Origin: Streptomyces sp. AA1529
Lineage (GTDB): Bacteria > Actinomycetota > Actinomycetes > Streptomycetales > Streptomycetaceae
Direction: 5' to 3'
Assembly: GCF_000280905.1 (NCBI RefSeq)
Contig: NZ_ALAP01000038.1
Span: 62,001 to 126,000 of the forward strand
DNA length: 64,000 bases
Part shown: one piece after another, positions 35,508 to 44,673 of the stretch
Position numbering within the stretch: position 1 is the stretch's first letter
Layout: each line of letters opens with the position of its first letter
Translations under genes and position numbers: made by a program
Notes under the pieces: generated by a model
Seen by the model: the letters and a program-made list of their open reading frames with translations, nothing else
What the model was told of the DNA's origin: nothing
Database searches by the model: none

Positions 35508-35868
35508 GGTCACCTCGCGTGTGGGGTGCGGAGGGTGTGGGGGGTGGCACCGGTCGTACGTTCCGGGAATGTAGATGGACTAGACCAGTCAGTCAATGGT
35601 TCGGACCAATTCCGGTGCCCGGGGCCGCGCCCGGCGCCCCCTTCGCGCTCACCGGGCGGTTCACACCCCTACGCCGGTGACGTGCGGCGCTCGATCGGGC
35701 ATACTCCAACTCGCCGCAGCCGCTGGTCAGCCACCCTCGCGACCCGACGGTGCAGTATCACGGCAGGGGCAGCGGCACCCCCGGTCCGCCAGCGGGCCGG
35801 TGTCCCTCGGCGACCCGCCACACCCCGGCGTCGGTCGCCGCGATTCCTGACCCGAAGGAGAGCGCGTC
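35508..35868. other. Divergent intergenic region of chitinase and acyl-CoA dehydrogenase genes
   Basis: This 361-bp region holds the chitinase operators (listed separately) and the upstream region of the acyl-CoA dehydrogenase gene. No gene is seen in it. Confidence 0.55.
35576..35608 (-). promoter_or_regulatory. Two DasR-like (dre) / chitinase direct-repeat sites
   Basis: On the minus strand the sites read TGGTCTAGTCCA (35587-35576) and TGGTCCGAACCA (35608-35597), 21 bp apart (two helical turns). With flanking bases the first is ACTGGTCTAGTCCA, one mismatch from the DasR consensus ACTGGTCTAGACCA. Twelve-bp direct repeats of this type overlap Streptomyces chitinase promoters and mediate repression and chitin induction. 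The sites lie about 70-100 bp before the chitinase start. Confidence 0.8.
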
Positions 35869-37044
35869 ATGCCCAAGGACGGTCCACAGCCGGTGGAACG
35901 TGAACTGCCCACGGACGAGTCACGCGACCTGCTGGGCCTCGTCCGCGACCTGGTGCAGCGGGAGATCAAGCCCGTCGCCGCGGAGCAGGAGGCCGCGGGC
36001 GTCTTCCCCCGCGAGACCTTCCGGCTGCTCTCCGAGGCGGGACTCCTGGGCCTGCCCCACCCCGAGGAGTACGGCGGCGGGAGCCAGCCGTACCAGGTCT
36101 ACCTCCAGGTCCTCGAGGAACTCGCCGCCGCACGTCTCACCGTGGGGCTCGGCACCAGCGTGCACTCGCTCTCCTGCCACGGCCTGGCGCACTTCGGCAG
36201 CAAGGAGCAGCGCACCGAGTGGCTGCCCGACATGCTCGGCGGCGGTCTGCTGGGCGCCTACTGCCTCTCCGAACCGTCCTCCGGCTCGGACGCCGCCGCG
36301 CTGCGCACCCGGGCCGTCCGCGACGGTGACGACTGGGTGCTCAACGGCACCAAGGCCTGGATCACCCACGGCGGCGTCGCCGACTTCTACACCGTGCTCG
36401 CCCGGACCGGCGCCGAGGGGGCGGGCGGTATCACCGCCTTCCTCGTCCCCGCCGACGCCCAGGGGCTGAACGCGGCGGCACCCGAGCACAAGATGGGGCT
36501 GAACGGCTCTCCCACGGCACAGGTCCACTTCGACGAGGTGCGCGTCCCCGACACCCGCCGGCTCGGCGACGAGGGCCAGGGCTTCGCGGTCGCCCTCTCC
36601 TCCCTCGACTCGGGCCGCCTGGGGATCGCGGCCTGCGCCGTCGGCGTCGCCCAGGCCGCGCTCGACGAGGCGCTGGCCTACACGGCGGAACGCGAGCAGT
36701 TCGGCCGCCCGCTCGCGGACTTCCAGGGGCTGCGCTTCATGCTCGCCGACATGGCGACCCGGATCGAGGCCGGGCGCGCCCTCTACCTGGCGGCGGCCCG
36801 GCGGCGGGACGCGGGGCAGCCGTTCGCCCGGCAGGCGGCGATGGCCAAGCTGTTCTGCACGGACGCCGCCATGGCAGTCACCACCGACGCGGTGCAACTC
36901 CTCGGCGGGTACGGCTACACCACGGACTTCCCCGCCGAGCGGTACATGCGCGAGGCCAAGGTCCTCCAGATCGTGGAGGGCACCAACCAGATCCAGCGCA
37001 TGGTCATCGCCCGGCACGTGGCGGGCCCGGAACGCAGGAGCTGA
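35869..37044 (+). CDS. Acyl-CoA dehydrogenase
   Basis: The 391-aa FAD enzyme has the family layout: an all-helical N-terminus (LSEAGLLGLPHPEEYGG), a beta domain with AYCLSEPSSGSDAAAL and LNGTKAWITHGG, and a C-terminal helical bundle. The catalytic base is E370 in VEGTNQIQRM, the position used by short/medium-chain dehydrogenases. It introduces the trans-2,3 double bond into acyl-CoA thioesters and passes electrons to ETF. AGGAGA-like bases precede the ATG. It is transcribed alone, convergent with the HhH-GPD gene; chain-length preference cannot be read. Confidence 0.93.
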   Translation: MPKDGPQPVERELPTDESRDLLGLVRDLVQREIKPVAAEQEAAGVFPRETFRLLSEAGLLGLPHPEEYGGGSQPYQVYLQVLEELAAARLTVGLGTSVHSLSCHGLAHFGSKEQRTEWLPDMLGGGLLGAYCLSEPSSGSDAAALRTRAVRDGDDWVLNGTKAWITHGGVADFYTVLARTGAEGAGGITAFLVPADAQGLNAAAPEHKMGLNGSPTAQVHFDEVRVPDTRRLGDEGQGFAVALSSLDSGRLGIAACAVGVAQAALDEALAYTAEREQFGRPLADFQGLRFMLADMATRIEAGRALYLAAARRRDAGQPFARQAAMAKLFCTDAAMAVTTDAVQLLGGYGYTTDFPAERYMREAKVLQIVEGTNQIQRMVIARHVAGPERRS

Positions 37045-37237
37045 GCGGGACCGGCCCGGCGCGGGGGCCGCGCGCGGAAGACCGGTACCCCGGCCTTCCG
37101 CCCCGCTCCGGCCCCCGGACCCGGAACGTGTTGCTTCCGGCTCCGGGGCGAACGGGGCGTCACCCGCGGACCGGTCACCGACGGCGGCGGTCGCCGGGCA
37201 CCTCCGCCGGGCCGACCGCCGCCGGGTGCGGTGCTCC

Positions 37238-37927
37238 TCATCCGCGCGCCGCGTCCCAGACGTCCTCGGCGACGTCCTTGCCGAGCGCGACCCGCACCAG
37301 CCCGGCGGCCAGCGGCGCCAGCTCGTCCTCCCGCACCAGGCCGGCCAGCTCCTCGGCGGACGCCGGCAGTCCCAGCCGCTCCGCGCCCTGCAGCGCCTTC
37401 TGGTCCAGCCAGGGCCGGTACTCGGGCCACACCGCCTGGGCCTCGCGCAGGAAGATCGACACCCCCAGCGGGCCGATGCCGGGGACCTCGCGCAGCGCGG
37501 CGGCGACGTCGCCGCTCCGCCGCATCCTGCGCAGATCGCCGCCCCAGCGGTCCAGCAGCAGTTCCGCCCCCCGGCCGAGCTGGGTGGCGGTGCGCTCGTC
37601 GTAGCGCCGGTAGCCGCCCTCGCCGAGTGCGTCGACCCGCTGCTGCCAGCCGGCGTCCGCCATCCGCCGCGGGTCCCGCATCCCGGCCCGCGACAGCGCC
37701 CGCGCGGCGGCCACCGCGATGTCCGCGCGGATGCGGGCGCTCAGCAGCAGGGAGAGCACGAGTAGACGGTAGAGCGGCTGCGGAGTGTCACGCAGTGTGA
37801 TACCGGCGTCTTCCGCGTAGGTGGTGCCGTGCCGTCGCAGCAGCTCCCGCACCACGGCCTGCTGCTGGGCCCGTTCGCTGCGCGGGGTGGTCGCGGCTGT
37901 CCTGCTCTTTGTGCGCGTGTTCGCCAT
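37238..37927 (-). CDS. HhH-GPD base-excision-type protein
   Basis: The ATG at 37927 follows GGAGG closely. The 229-aa protein has a helical glycosylase-like body and a helix-hairpin-helix (ALREVPGIGPLGVSIFLREA), followed by WLDQKALQGAERLGL. The Lys that makes endonuclease III a bifunctional lyase (in its GVGRKTA hairpin) is absent here, and so are the iron-sulfur cysteines. A monofunctional or non-catalytic DNA-binding role is possible. Members of this family are common in Streptomyces and are annotated as endonucleases. It is convergent with the acyl-CoA dehydrogenase gene. Confidence 0.8.
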   Translation of the reverse strand: MANTRTKSRTAATTPRSERAQQQAVVRELLRRHGTTYAEDAGITLRDTPQPLYRLLVLSLLLSARIRADIAVAAARALSRAGMRDPRRMADAGWQQRVDALGEGGYRRYDERTATQLGRGAELLLDRWGGDLRRMRRSGDVAAALREVPGIGPLGVSIFLREAQAVWPEYRPWLDQKALQGAERLGLPASAEELAGLVREDELAPLAAGLVRVALGKDVAEDVWDAARG

Positions 37928-38495
37928 GATGCCTCCTCGGCCCCCCGAGGTTCCCAGCCGTGCGGGATCCACGCCGGGCCCGTGCGGGGCGCCGGTGCGG
38001 GCCCGGGCCGCACGTGTGGGTACGGAACACGACCGGGGTGCTGCGGCCGGGGGCAGCGCGTCGCAGCGTCCCGCTGCGTCGTCCTCCCGCACGGTGGGAC
38101 GACCCGCCGCGTCAGGGGTCGGGCCGCACCGGACGGCCCCCTCGGCGGAGGGGAGCGGTGGGGAGGGCCGTGGCCCGGGCGGTACCGGTACGGCGGCCGC
38201 GGGCCGTGCGCCGGACGTGTCGTGCGCAGGCGTGCCGCTCCGGCGCGGAGATGCCCGCCGGCTCTGCGGCGCGGTCTGCGGCTCCGATGCGGGGCGACGC
38301 CGGACGGCAGTCGAACGGCACCGCCGGCCGGGCGTGTTCGCGTCCGGCGGCGACGGCGGCCGGACGCGGGCTCGACGGGTGAGGTGCGGACGACCGGCGC
38401 GGGCCCGGCCGTTCAGCGGGGAGTCGGCGCCCCGGCGGCGGGGGCTGCCGGCGTGTGCCGGGCCGCCCCGCTCCGTGCCTCCGTGGGCCGGCCGG
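37928..38495. other. GC-rich region without a recognisable gene
   Basis: This 568-bp stretch lies between the HhH-GPD start and the next minus-strand stop. Long frames are open on several strands only because the base composition is extreme. None has a ribosome site plus a recognisable domain. I see no hairpin of note. Confidence 0.5.
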
Positions 38496-38945
38496 TCACT
38501 CGGCGCCGACCGGAACCGGCCGGCGGTCCGGGCGCCCCGCGTGCGAGAAGGGCTGGGTGCGCCAGTCCAATCCCTCGGGAAGCGTGAGCAGTTCGCTGAC
38601 CGCGCGGCCGCGGGTCTCGCTGTCCCAGGGGGCGGCCTCGCCCACCGGGCGGCCGGATCCCTGGCACACCGTCAGGCCGAACGGGTCCCAGGGGGAGGCG
38701 CACAGCCCGTGCCGCGGCAGCTTCTCCTCCTGCGCGAACACCGCGATCGCCTGGCGGCATTCGGGGCACTTGACGCGGAGACCTTCGTACATCTCGTCCT
38801 CGGCGACCGGTCCGGACGGGTCGGTGGGGGTGTCGGGGCCGTCCGGGGAAGCGGCCGCTGCGGTCGGTCGCGCCTCGTCCCGGTGCGCCTCGCTCCGGAG
38901 AGCGCTTCGCGGGCGGGCGGACTGGGCGGATTTCGTCGTGCGCAT
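38496..38945 (-). CDS. Conserved Streptomyces protein with a short zinc-ribbon-like CxxC
   Basis: The ATG at 38945 has AAGGGGG 5 bases upstream. The 149-aa protein has a disordered, Ser/Arg/Pro-rich first 55 residues. Then comes YEGLRVKCPECRQAIAVFAQ, with one CxxC pair, and a C-terminal half with ASPWDPFGLTVCQGSGRPVG (a third Cys). A single metal site is possible but incomplete. No function is known. It is divergent from the Lrp-type gene. Confidence 0.65.
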   Translation of the reverse strand: MRTTKSAQSARPRSALRSEAHRDEARPTAAAASPDGPDTPTDPSGPVAEDEMYEGLRVKCPECRQAIAVFAQEEKLPRHGLCASPWDPFGLTVCQGSGRPVGEAAPWDSETRGRAVSELLTLPEGLDWRTQPFSHAGRPDRRPVPVGAE

Positions 38946-39050
38946 GTGATCCCCCTTGATGGAACGGCCGGGCGACTGGGCTCCGGCCACAGCAAGCACT
39001 TCCCGTCGTGCCACGCGCATAATCACTCTGCACGGGAGCACGCGGATGCA

Positions 39051-39076
39051 TAAGTGTGGCCTTGGTCACATACTTA
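39051..39076. promoter_or_regulatory. Imperfect dyad between the CxxC-protein and Lrp genes
   Basis: TAAGTGTGGC (39051-39060) and CACATACTTA (39067-39076) form an imperfect inverted repeat in a locally AT-rich patch. This is the kind of site bound by Lrp/AsnC regulators, so autoregulation is possible. Confidence 0.4.
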
Positions 39077-39182
39077 GCATTCGGGGATTCGCCGCGGTGT
39101 CCACCGGGCCCGGTGCGCCGTATGCGGGCGCCGGAGCTTTTTCCGCTGCGGCGGGCGCGCGAGGGCAGTACGGTGATCCGCT

Positions 39183-39623
39183 GTGGAGGAACTCGACCGA
39201 CAGATCGTGGAACTGCTCGTCAAGGACGGGCGGATGAGCTACACCGACCTGGGCAAGGCCACCGGCCTGTCCACCTCGGCCGTGCACCAACGGGTGCGCC
39301 GGCTCGAACAGCGCGGCGTCATCCGCGGCTATGCCGCGCTGGTGGACTCCGAGGCGGTCGGCCTGCCGATGACGGCGTTCATCTCGGTCAAACCCTTCGA
39401 CCCCAGCGCCCCCGACGACATCGCGGACCGGCTCGCGGACGTGCCCGAGATCGAGGCGTGCCACAGCGTGGCGGGGGACGAGAACTACATCCTCAAGGTG
39501 CGCGTGGCCACGCCGATCGAGCTGGAACACCTGCTGGCCAGGATCCGGAGCCTGGCGGGCGTCTCCACCCGCACCACCGTCGTGCTGTCCACCCCCTACG
39601 AGGCGCGTCCGCCCCGCATCTGA
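39183..39623 (+). CDS. Lrp/AsnC-family regulator
   Basis: The start is a GTG at 39183 (M-EELDRQIVELLVKDGRMSY). The 146-aa protein has the N-terminal helix-turn-helix (TDLGKATGLSTSAVHQRVRR) and a C-terminal RAM domain (GLPMTAFISVKPFD, then VAGDENYILKVRVATPIELE) that binds an amino acid or other metabolite and builds octamers. The sequence is the typical Streptomyces Lrp paralogue. It lies upstream of the amidohydrolase gene by 141 bp. The regulon is unknown. Confidence 0.92.
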   Translation: MEELDRQIVELLVKDGRMSYTDLGKATGLSTSAVHQRVRRLEQRGVIRGYAALVDSEAVGLPMTAFISVKPFDPSAPDDIADRLADVPEIEACHSVAGDENYILKVRVATPIELEHLLARIRSLAGVSTRTTVVLSTPYEARPPRI

Positions 39624-39764
39624 ACCGCCCCCGGGCCCGGAATCCCCCGAGGGCGGCCGGGTCCGGGACCCCTGGCGGGAGGCGGCCCCCATGCGGCGGG
39701 CGCCCGGGAGGCGCTCCCGGCCCCCGCGCGCCGGGCAGCCGCCGCGAAGCGGGAGACTGTCCCC

Positions 39765-41405
39765 ATGACCGAGCGCACGACCCCTTCCCGGCCCCGTACC
39801 GTCCTGCTGCGCGAGGGCGAGGTGCACAGCCCCGCCGACCCGTTCGCGACCGCGATGGTCGTCGAGGGCGACCGCATCGCCTGGGTCGGCTCGGAAGGGG
39901 CCGCCGACTCGTTCGCCGAGGGCGTCGACGAGGTGGTGCACCTCGACGGCGCACTGGTCACCCCGGCCTTCACCGACGCGCACGTGCACACCACCGCGAC
40001 CGGTCTCGCGCTGACCGGGCTCGACCTGTCGGGAGCGCCCACGCTGGCCGACGCGCTGGCCCGGGTGCGCGCGTACGCGCGGGCGCGGCCGGACGACCGG
40101 GTGCTGCTGGGCACCGGCTGGGACGCGCACGCCTGGCCCGAGCAGCGCCACCCGCGCCGTGCCGAGCTCGACGAGGCGAGCGGCGGGCGTCCGCTGTACC
40201 TGACCCGGGTCGACGTGCACTCCGCACTCGCCAGCACGGCCATGCTGGACCTGGTTCCCGGCATCACCACCCGCGAGGGCTACCGGCCCGACGCCCCGCT
40301 GACCGGTGCCGCGCACCATGCCGTGCGGGAGGCGGCGCACGGCACGCTCACCGCCCGGCAGCGCACCGAGGCCCAGCGCGCGGCCCGCGCCCGCGCCGCG
40401 TCCCTCGGCATCGGTTCGCTGCACGAGTGCGCGGGCCCGGACATCTCCGGCGAGGAGGATCTGCGCGGGCTGCTCGCGCTGGCCGCCGAGGAACCCGGTC
40501 CCCGCGTACACGGATACTGGGCCGAACTCGTCACTTCGGCAAAGGAGGCCGCCCGCGTCCGGGAGCTCGGCGCGATCGGTGCCGCGGGCGACCTGTTCGC
40601 CGACGGGTCCCTGGGCTCGCACACGGCGCACCTGTGCGCCCCCTACGCGGACGCGCCGGACACCCGCGGCAGCGCCCTGCTGGACGCCGAAGCGGTGGCG
40701 GTCCACGTCGCCGCCTGCACCGAGGCGGGGATCCAGGCCGGGTTCCACGCCATCGGGGACGCCGCCGTCCAGGCCGTCACCGACGGGGTGCGGCGGGCCG
40801 CCGAGCAGGTCGGCATCGCCCGGGTCCGCGCGGCCCGGCACCGCGTCGAGCACGCCGAGATGCTCACCGCCCGCACCATCGCGGACTTCGCGGACCTCGC
40901 GCTCACCGCCTCGGTGCAGCCCGGGTTCGACGCGGCCTGGGGCGGCGCGGACGGAATGTACGCGCGCCGTCTGGGGGCCGAGCGCGCCGCCACGCTCAAC
41001 CCCTACGCGGCGCTGCTGCGGGCCGGGGTCCCGCTCGCGCTCGGCTCCGACAGCCCGGTCACCCCGCTCGGGCCCTGGGAGGCCGTCCGCGCCGCGGCCT
41101 TCCACCGCACCCACGACCACCGGATCTCCGTCCGCGGCGCCTTCACCGCGCACACCCGCGGCGGCTGGCGGGCGCTCGGCACGGACGACGCCGGTGTGCT
41201 CGTCCCGGGCGCCCCCGCGGACTACGCGCTCTGGCGCACCGGTCCGCTGGTCGTCCAGGCTCCCGACACCCGCGTCGCGAACTGGTCCACCGACCCGCGC
41301 TCCGGTACGCCGGGACTGCCCGACCTGACGCCGGGCGGTCAAGTCCCCGTCTGCCTGCGGACGGTGGTGGGCGGACGCGAGGTCCACGCACGGCCGGACG
41401 AGTGA
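39765..41405 (+). CDS. YtcJ-like metal-dependent amidohydrolase
   Basis: The 546-aa protein is a member of the amidohydrolase superfamily with metal ligands in FTDAHVHTTATG (HxH), QAGFHAIGDAA and ARHRVEHAEML. The late acidic residue is in LALGSDSPVTPLGPWEAV. The N-terminal beta sandwich begins TVLLREGEVHSPADP. YtcJ-type proteins hydrolyse amides or formamides; the substrate is not indicated by neighbours. It is co-directional with lrp, which may control it. No signal peptide is present. Confidence 0.87.
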   Translation: MTERTTPSRPRTVLLREGEVHSPADPFATAMVVEGDRIAWVGSEGAADSFAEGVDEVVHLDGALVTPAFTDAHVHTTATGLALTGLDLSGAPTLADALARVRAYARARPDDRVLLGTGWDAHAWPEQRHPRRAELDEASGGRPLYLTRVDVHSALASTAMLDLVPGITTREGYRPDAPLTGAAHHAVREAAHGTLTARQRTEAQRAARARAASLGIGSLHECAGPDISGEEDLRGLLALAAEEPGPRVHGYWAELVTSAKEAARVRELGAIGAAGDLFADGSLGSHTAHLCAPYADAPDTRGSALLDAEAVAVHVAACTEAGIQAGFHAIGDAAVQAVTDGVRRAAEQVGIARVRAARHRVEHAEMLTARTIADFADLALTASVQPGFDAAWGGADGMYARRLGAERAATLNPYAALLRAGVPLALGSDSPVTPLGPWEAVRAAAFHRTHDHRISVRGAFTAHTRGGWRALGTDDAGVLVPGAPADYALWRTGPLVVQAPDTRVANWSTDPRSGTPGLPDLTPGGQVPVCLRTVVGGREVHARPDE

Positions 41406-42008
41406 CATAGGGAAGGGCGATACGGCCGAACGAGACCCCCTCCGCCGGTCACCGGGACGCCGTTGCCTCCGCACTGACCTGGGATTTCACCGAAACACCC
41501 CAGGTAACTCGGCTGTTGACAATGATTGCCCGGAGCCCGGTAGGTTCGGCGGCGTCCACCACAGGACGTCCGACCGGGGAGCTTCCGCGCTGTCGTCGAA
41601 CGCCGCTGGGCCACGGGGTGGTGTACCGCACCGGCGCACCACCACTGCGAGCCAGGTCCAGCGCCCGCGGCACGGGGACAGATGGTTTCCGCCGGTCGGC
41701 GGGTGTGACCCGGGACGGGGCCCGGACGCTCAGTAGACAACGGCTTTCGGACGATCCGCAGCCAGCGGGTCCCAGGTCGGCCCGAAGGGCACCGGGCCCC
41801 GATCCGCAGACAGCGCCCCGAACCGGGGCGCGCCCGCCCGCCGGTGACGCTCCGCGACGCGGCGGCTACCGTCCCGTGCTCCTCCTGGCCGCCCGCAGCC
41901 GCGTTCTCCTGCTTTTCCGCCGCTTTACGGTCCCGCGCCCCGCGCAGCCCCCCGCGCGTTGTACCGTCACCACACACCACCGCACGACCTGCTAGGAAGG
42001 CCGCGACC
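41406..42008 (+). other. Long untranslated leader and promoter region of lnt
   Basis: This 603-bp region holds no convincing gene. A weak inverted repeat (ACCTGGG 41477-41483, CCCAGGT 41499-41505) may end the amidohydrolase transcript. A promoter with an overlapping Zur/Fur-like box follows. About 460 bases of GC-rich, hairpin-forming sequence then lead to the TTG of lnt. One stem is GGTGGTG paired with CACCACC near 41620-41645. I could not match this to a known riboswitch class. Confidence 0.5.
41516..41546 (+). promoter_or_regulatory. Promoter with overlapping Zur/Fur-like box
   Basis: TTGACA (41516-41521) and TAGGTT (41541-41546) fit a housekeeping promoter with a 19-bp spacer. Overlapping the -35, TGACAATGATTGCCC (41517-41531) matches the Streptomyces Zur/Fur-type consensus TGAAAATGATTTTCA at 11 of 15 positions by my count, with a GACAAT-G-ATTGCC near-palindrome. 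Confidence 0.5.
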
Positions 42009-43838
42009 TTGGCATCGGGCCCCGACACCACCTCCGCCTCCGCCCCGGACGGCTCCCGGGAGCGGAAGGCGGCACCCGCCGCGCAGCCCGGCGCCCCGGA
42101 GGGGCCCACGCGCGCGAGCAGCGCCGACACGGGCAGTGACGTTCCGCCCGACGTCTCCGAGCCCCCCGGGACCAGGGCGCCCCGTCCGGGCCGGATGCGC
42201 CGGCTGGCCGCGCTCGCGCGGCGCGAGGCCGGCCGGTCCGCGCTGGCCGCACTCGGCGGTGTCGCCCTGGCGTTCGCCTTCCCGCCCTACGGGCTCTGGC
42301 CGCTCTCGCTGTTGGCCGTCGCCGCGCTCAGCCTGCTCACCCGCGGCCGGACCGGCCGCCAGGGCGCCTGGCTCGGATTCGCGTTCGGCTGGCCCTTCTT
42401 CATCGTGCTGCTCAAGTGGCTGCACGTCGTCGGCTGGGACGCGGTCATCGGACTCGCCTTTCTGCAGAGCCTGTTCGTGCTCGGGCTCGGAGCCGGGCTG
42501 GCGGTCACCGCGCGGCTGCCGCTGTGGCCCCTGTGGGGCGCCTGCCTGTGGCTGACCGAGGAATTCCTGCGCGACCGGCTGCCGTTCGGCGGCTTCTCCT
42601 GGGGGCGGCTGGCCTTCGCCAACACCGATTCCCCCTACACCCCGCTGGCCGCGCTCGGCGGAGCCCCGCTGGTGTCCTTCGCGGTGGCCCTCACCGGCAC
42701 CCTGCTGGCCGCCGCCGCGCTGCGGGGCCTGCGACTGCGGTCCGCCGCGGCCCGTACCGGCCGCGCCTACGCCACCTGCGCCGGCGCGCTCGTGCTCGCC
42801 GGCGCCGCCACCGTCGCCGGTCTCGCGGTACCGGTGCCGACGAAGGCGGCCGACACCGTACGGGTCGCCGTCGTGCAGGGGAACGTGCAGCAGCCCGGCA
42901 TGCACTTCCTGGGCCGCCCGATGCAGATCCTCAACAACCACGCCGAGGCCACCCTCGACCTGGCGAAGCGGATCGAGCAGGGCAAGGAGCCCCGGCCCGA
43001 CCTGGTCATCTGGCCGGAGAACTCCTCCGACCTGGACCCCTACAAGTACCCGGAGGCGGGCGACCGCATCGACCGGGCGGTCAAGGCCGTCGGCGTCCCC
43101 GTGCTGGTCGGTGCCCTGGTCGACCACCCGACCAAGGAGGGCTACGTCGAGAACCAGGGCATCGTCTGGGACCCGGAGAAGGGGCCCGGCGCGTCCTACA
43201 CCAAGCAGCACCCGGTCCCCTTCGGCGAGTACGTGCCCTTCCGCGACCAGCTGAGCAAGGTCATCACCCGGCTCCAGCAGGTGCCCCGCGACTTCTACCC
43301 GGGCGACCACACCGGTGTCCTGCAGACCGGTCCCGCGCGCCTCGGCGATGTGATCTGCTTCGAGGTCGCCTACGACGAGATCCCCAGGGACACCGTCAAG
43401 GACGGGGCCCGCGCGCTCGTCGTCCAGACCAACAACGCCACCTACGGCCGGACCGGGCAGCCCGAGCAGCAGCTGGCGATGTCCAGGCTGCGTGCCGTCG
43501 AGCACGGCCGTGCCGTGGTCACCGCGGCGACCAGCGGCATCAGCGCCATCGTCGCGCCGGACGGCACCGTCCAGCAGCGTACGGAGGAGTTCACCCAGGA
43601 CGTGCTCACCGGGGAGCTCCCGCTGCGCGACGAGATCACCCTCGCCGACCGCGTCGGTGCCGCTCCCGAATGGGCGATCGCTATCGTGGGCGTGCTCGCC
43701 TGCGCCGGGGCGTGGATCCTGGGCCGCAGACGGAGCGGCACCGGTGCCCGGACCCGTACCGCGCCGGACACGGCCGGTGCCGGGGACGGCACCGACAGGC
43801 AGGACCGACAGGCTCAAGCGGAGGGGCAGCACCAGTGA
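42009..43838 (+). CDS. lnt: Apolipoprotein N-acyltransferase
   Basis: The start is a TTG at 42009 with AGGAAGG 8 bases upstream; no ATG or GTG has a site. The 609-aa protein has a disordered N-terminus (about 65 residues), then several membrane helices and a nitrilase-type periplasmic domain. The triad E337 (IWPENSSD), K399 (YTKQHPVPFG) and C450 (DVICFEVAYDE) is complete. It transfers a fatty acyl chain to the N-terminal Cys of lipoproteins at the outer face of the membrane. It overlaps ppm1 by 4 bp. In Mycobacterium the two activities are fused or interacting (Ppm1 with an Lnt domain), which explains the coupling. Confidence 0.93.
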   Translation: MASGPDTTSASAPDGSRERKAAPAAQPGAPEGPTRASSADTGSDVPPDVSEPPGTRAPRPGRMRRLAALARREAGRSALAALGGVALAFAFPPYGLWPLSLLAVAALSLLTRGRTGRQGAWLGFAFGWPFFIVLLKWLHVVGWDAVIGLAFLQSLFVLGLGAGLAVTARLPLWPLWGACLWLTEEFLRDRLPFGGFSWGRLAFANTDSPYTPLAALGGAPLVSFAVALTGTLLAAAALRGLRLRSAAARTGRAYATCAGALVLAGAATVAGLAVPVPTKAADTVRVAVVQGNVQQPGMHFLGRPMQILNNHAEATLDLAKRIEQGKEPRPDLVIWPENSSDLDPYKYPEAGDRIDRAVKAVGVPVLVGALVDHPTKEGYVENQGIVWDPEKGPGASYTKQHPVPFGEYVPFRDQLSKVITRLQQVPRDFYPGDHTGVLQTGPARLGDVICFEVAYDEIPRDTVKDGARALVVQTNNATYGRTGQPEQQLAMSRLRAVEHGRAVVTAATSGISAIVAPDGTVQQRTEEFTQDVLTGELPLRDEITLADRVGAAPEWAIAIVGVLACAGAWILGRRRSGTGARTRTAPDTAGAGDGTDRQDRQAQAEGQHQ

Positions 43839-44638
43839 CGGACGGCGGACGACGGCGGTACGGCCCGCTGGGAACGGCCCTGGTCATCATCCCGACCTAC
43901 GACGAGGCCGACAACATCCGGCCCGTCGTCTCCCGGGTGCGCGAGGCGGTGCCCGAGGCGCACGTCCTCGTCGCGGACGACAACAGCCCCGACGGCACCG
44001 GGAAGATCGCCGACGAGCTGGCGGCCGAGGACGGCCACGTCCACGTCCTGCACCGCAAGGGCAAGGAAGGACTCGGCGCGGCCTATCTGGCGGGCTTCCG
44101 CTGGGGCATCGACAACGGCTACGGCGTCCTGATCGAGATGGACGCGGACGGCTCCCACCCGCCCGAGGAACTGCCCCGGCTGCTGACCGCGCTGGGCGGC
44201 GCCGACCTGGTGATCGGCTCCCGCTGGGTGCCCGGCGGCCGGATCGTCAACTGGCCCAAGTCCCGGGAGTTCCTCTCCCGCGGCGCCAGCACCTACTCGC
44301 GGCTGCTCCTGGACGTCGACGTACGGGATGTGACGGCGGGCTTCCGGGCCTTCCGCAAGGAGACCCTGGAGGGCATCGGCCTGGACTCCATCGCCTCCCA
44401 GGGCTACTGCTTCCAGGTCGACCTCACCCGCCGCACGGTGCACGCCGGCTACCACGTGGTGGAGGTCCCGATCACCTTCGTCGAGCGCGAGCGCGGCGAC
44501 TCCAAGATGAGCCGGGACATCATGGCCGAGGCGCTCTGGCGGATCGCCGTCTGGGGGGTCGAGGGACGGGTCAGGAAGGTCCTCGGCCGCGCGGAGCACC
44601 GCAAGGACGGCGGCGGGGACGGCCGCCCGCCGAGCTGA
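43835..44638 (+). CDS. ppm1: Polyprenol monophosphomannose synthase
   Basis: The start is a GTG at 43835 overlapping the lnt stop (GTGA), behind GGAGGGG at 9 bases. The 267-aa GT2 protein has LVIIPTYDEADNIRPVVSRV, LVADDNSPDGTGKIADEL and the metal-binding EMDADGSHPPEELP. It moves mannose from GDP-mannose to polyprenyl phosphate at the inner membrane face. The product serves protein O-mannosylation and glycolipid synthesis. No membrane helix is present, so it must be held by lipid or by Lnt. The linkage with lnt matches the Streptomyces order. Confidence 0.95.
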   Translation: MTDGGRRRYGPLGTALVIIPTYDEADNIRPVVSRVREAVPEAHVLVADDNSPDGTGKIADELAAEDGHVHVLHRKGKEGLGAAYLAGFRWGIDNGYGVLIEMDADGSHPPEELPRLLTALGGADLVIGSRWVPGGRIVNWPKSREFLSRGASTYSRLLLDVDVRDVTAGFRAFRKETLEGIGLDSIASQGYCFQVDLTRRTVHAGYHVVEVPITFVERERGDSKMSRDIMAEALWRIAVWGVEGRVRKVLGRAEHRKDGGGDGRPPS

Positions 44639-44673
44639 TCCCGGGCCTACGCGGTAGCAGGCACACTGGAGGC

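Noticed and set aside
41555..41760. Cobalamin riboswitch in the lnt leader
   Set aside because: A stretch with CACCACCACTGCGAG looked similar to a B12-box neighbourhood, but the required core order and the upstream stem are absent.
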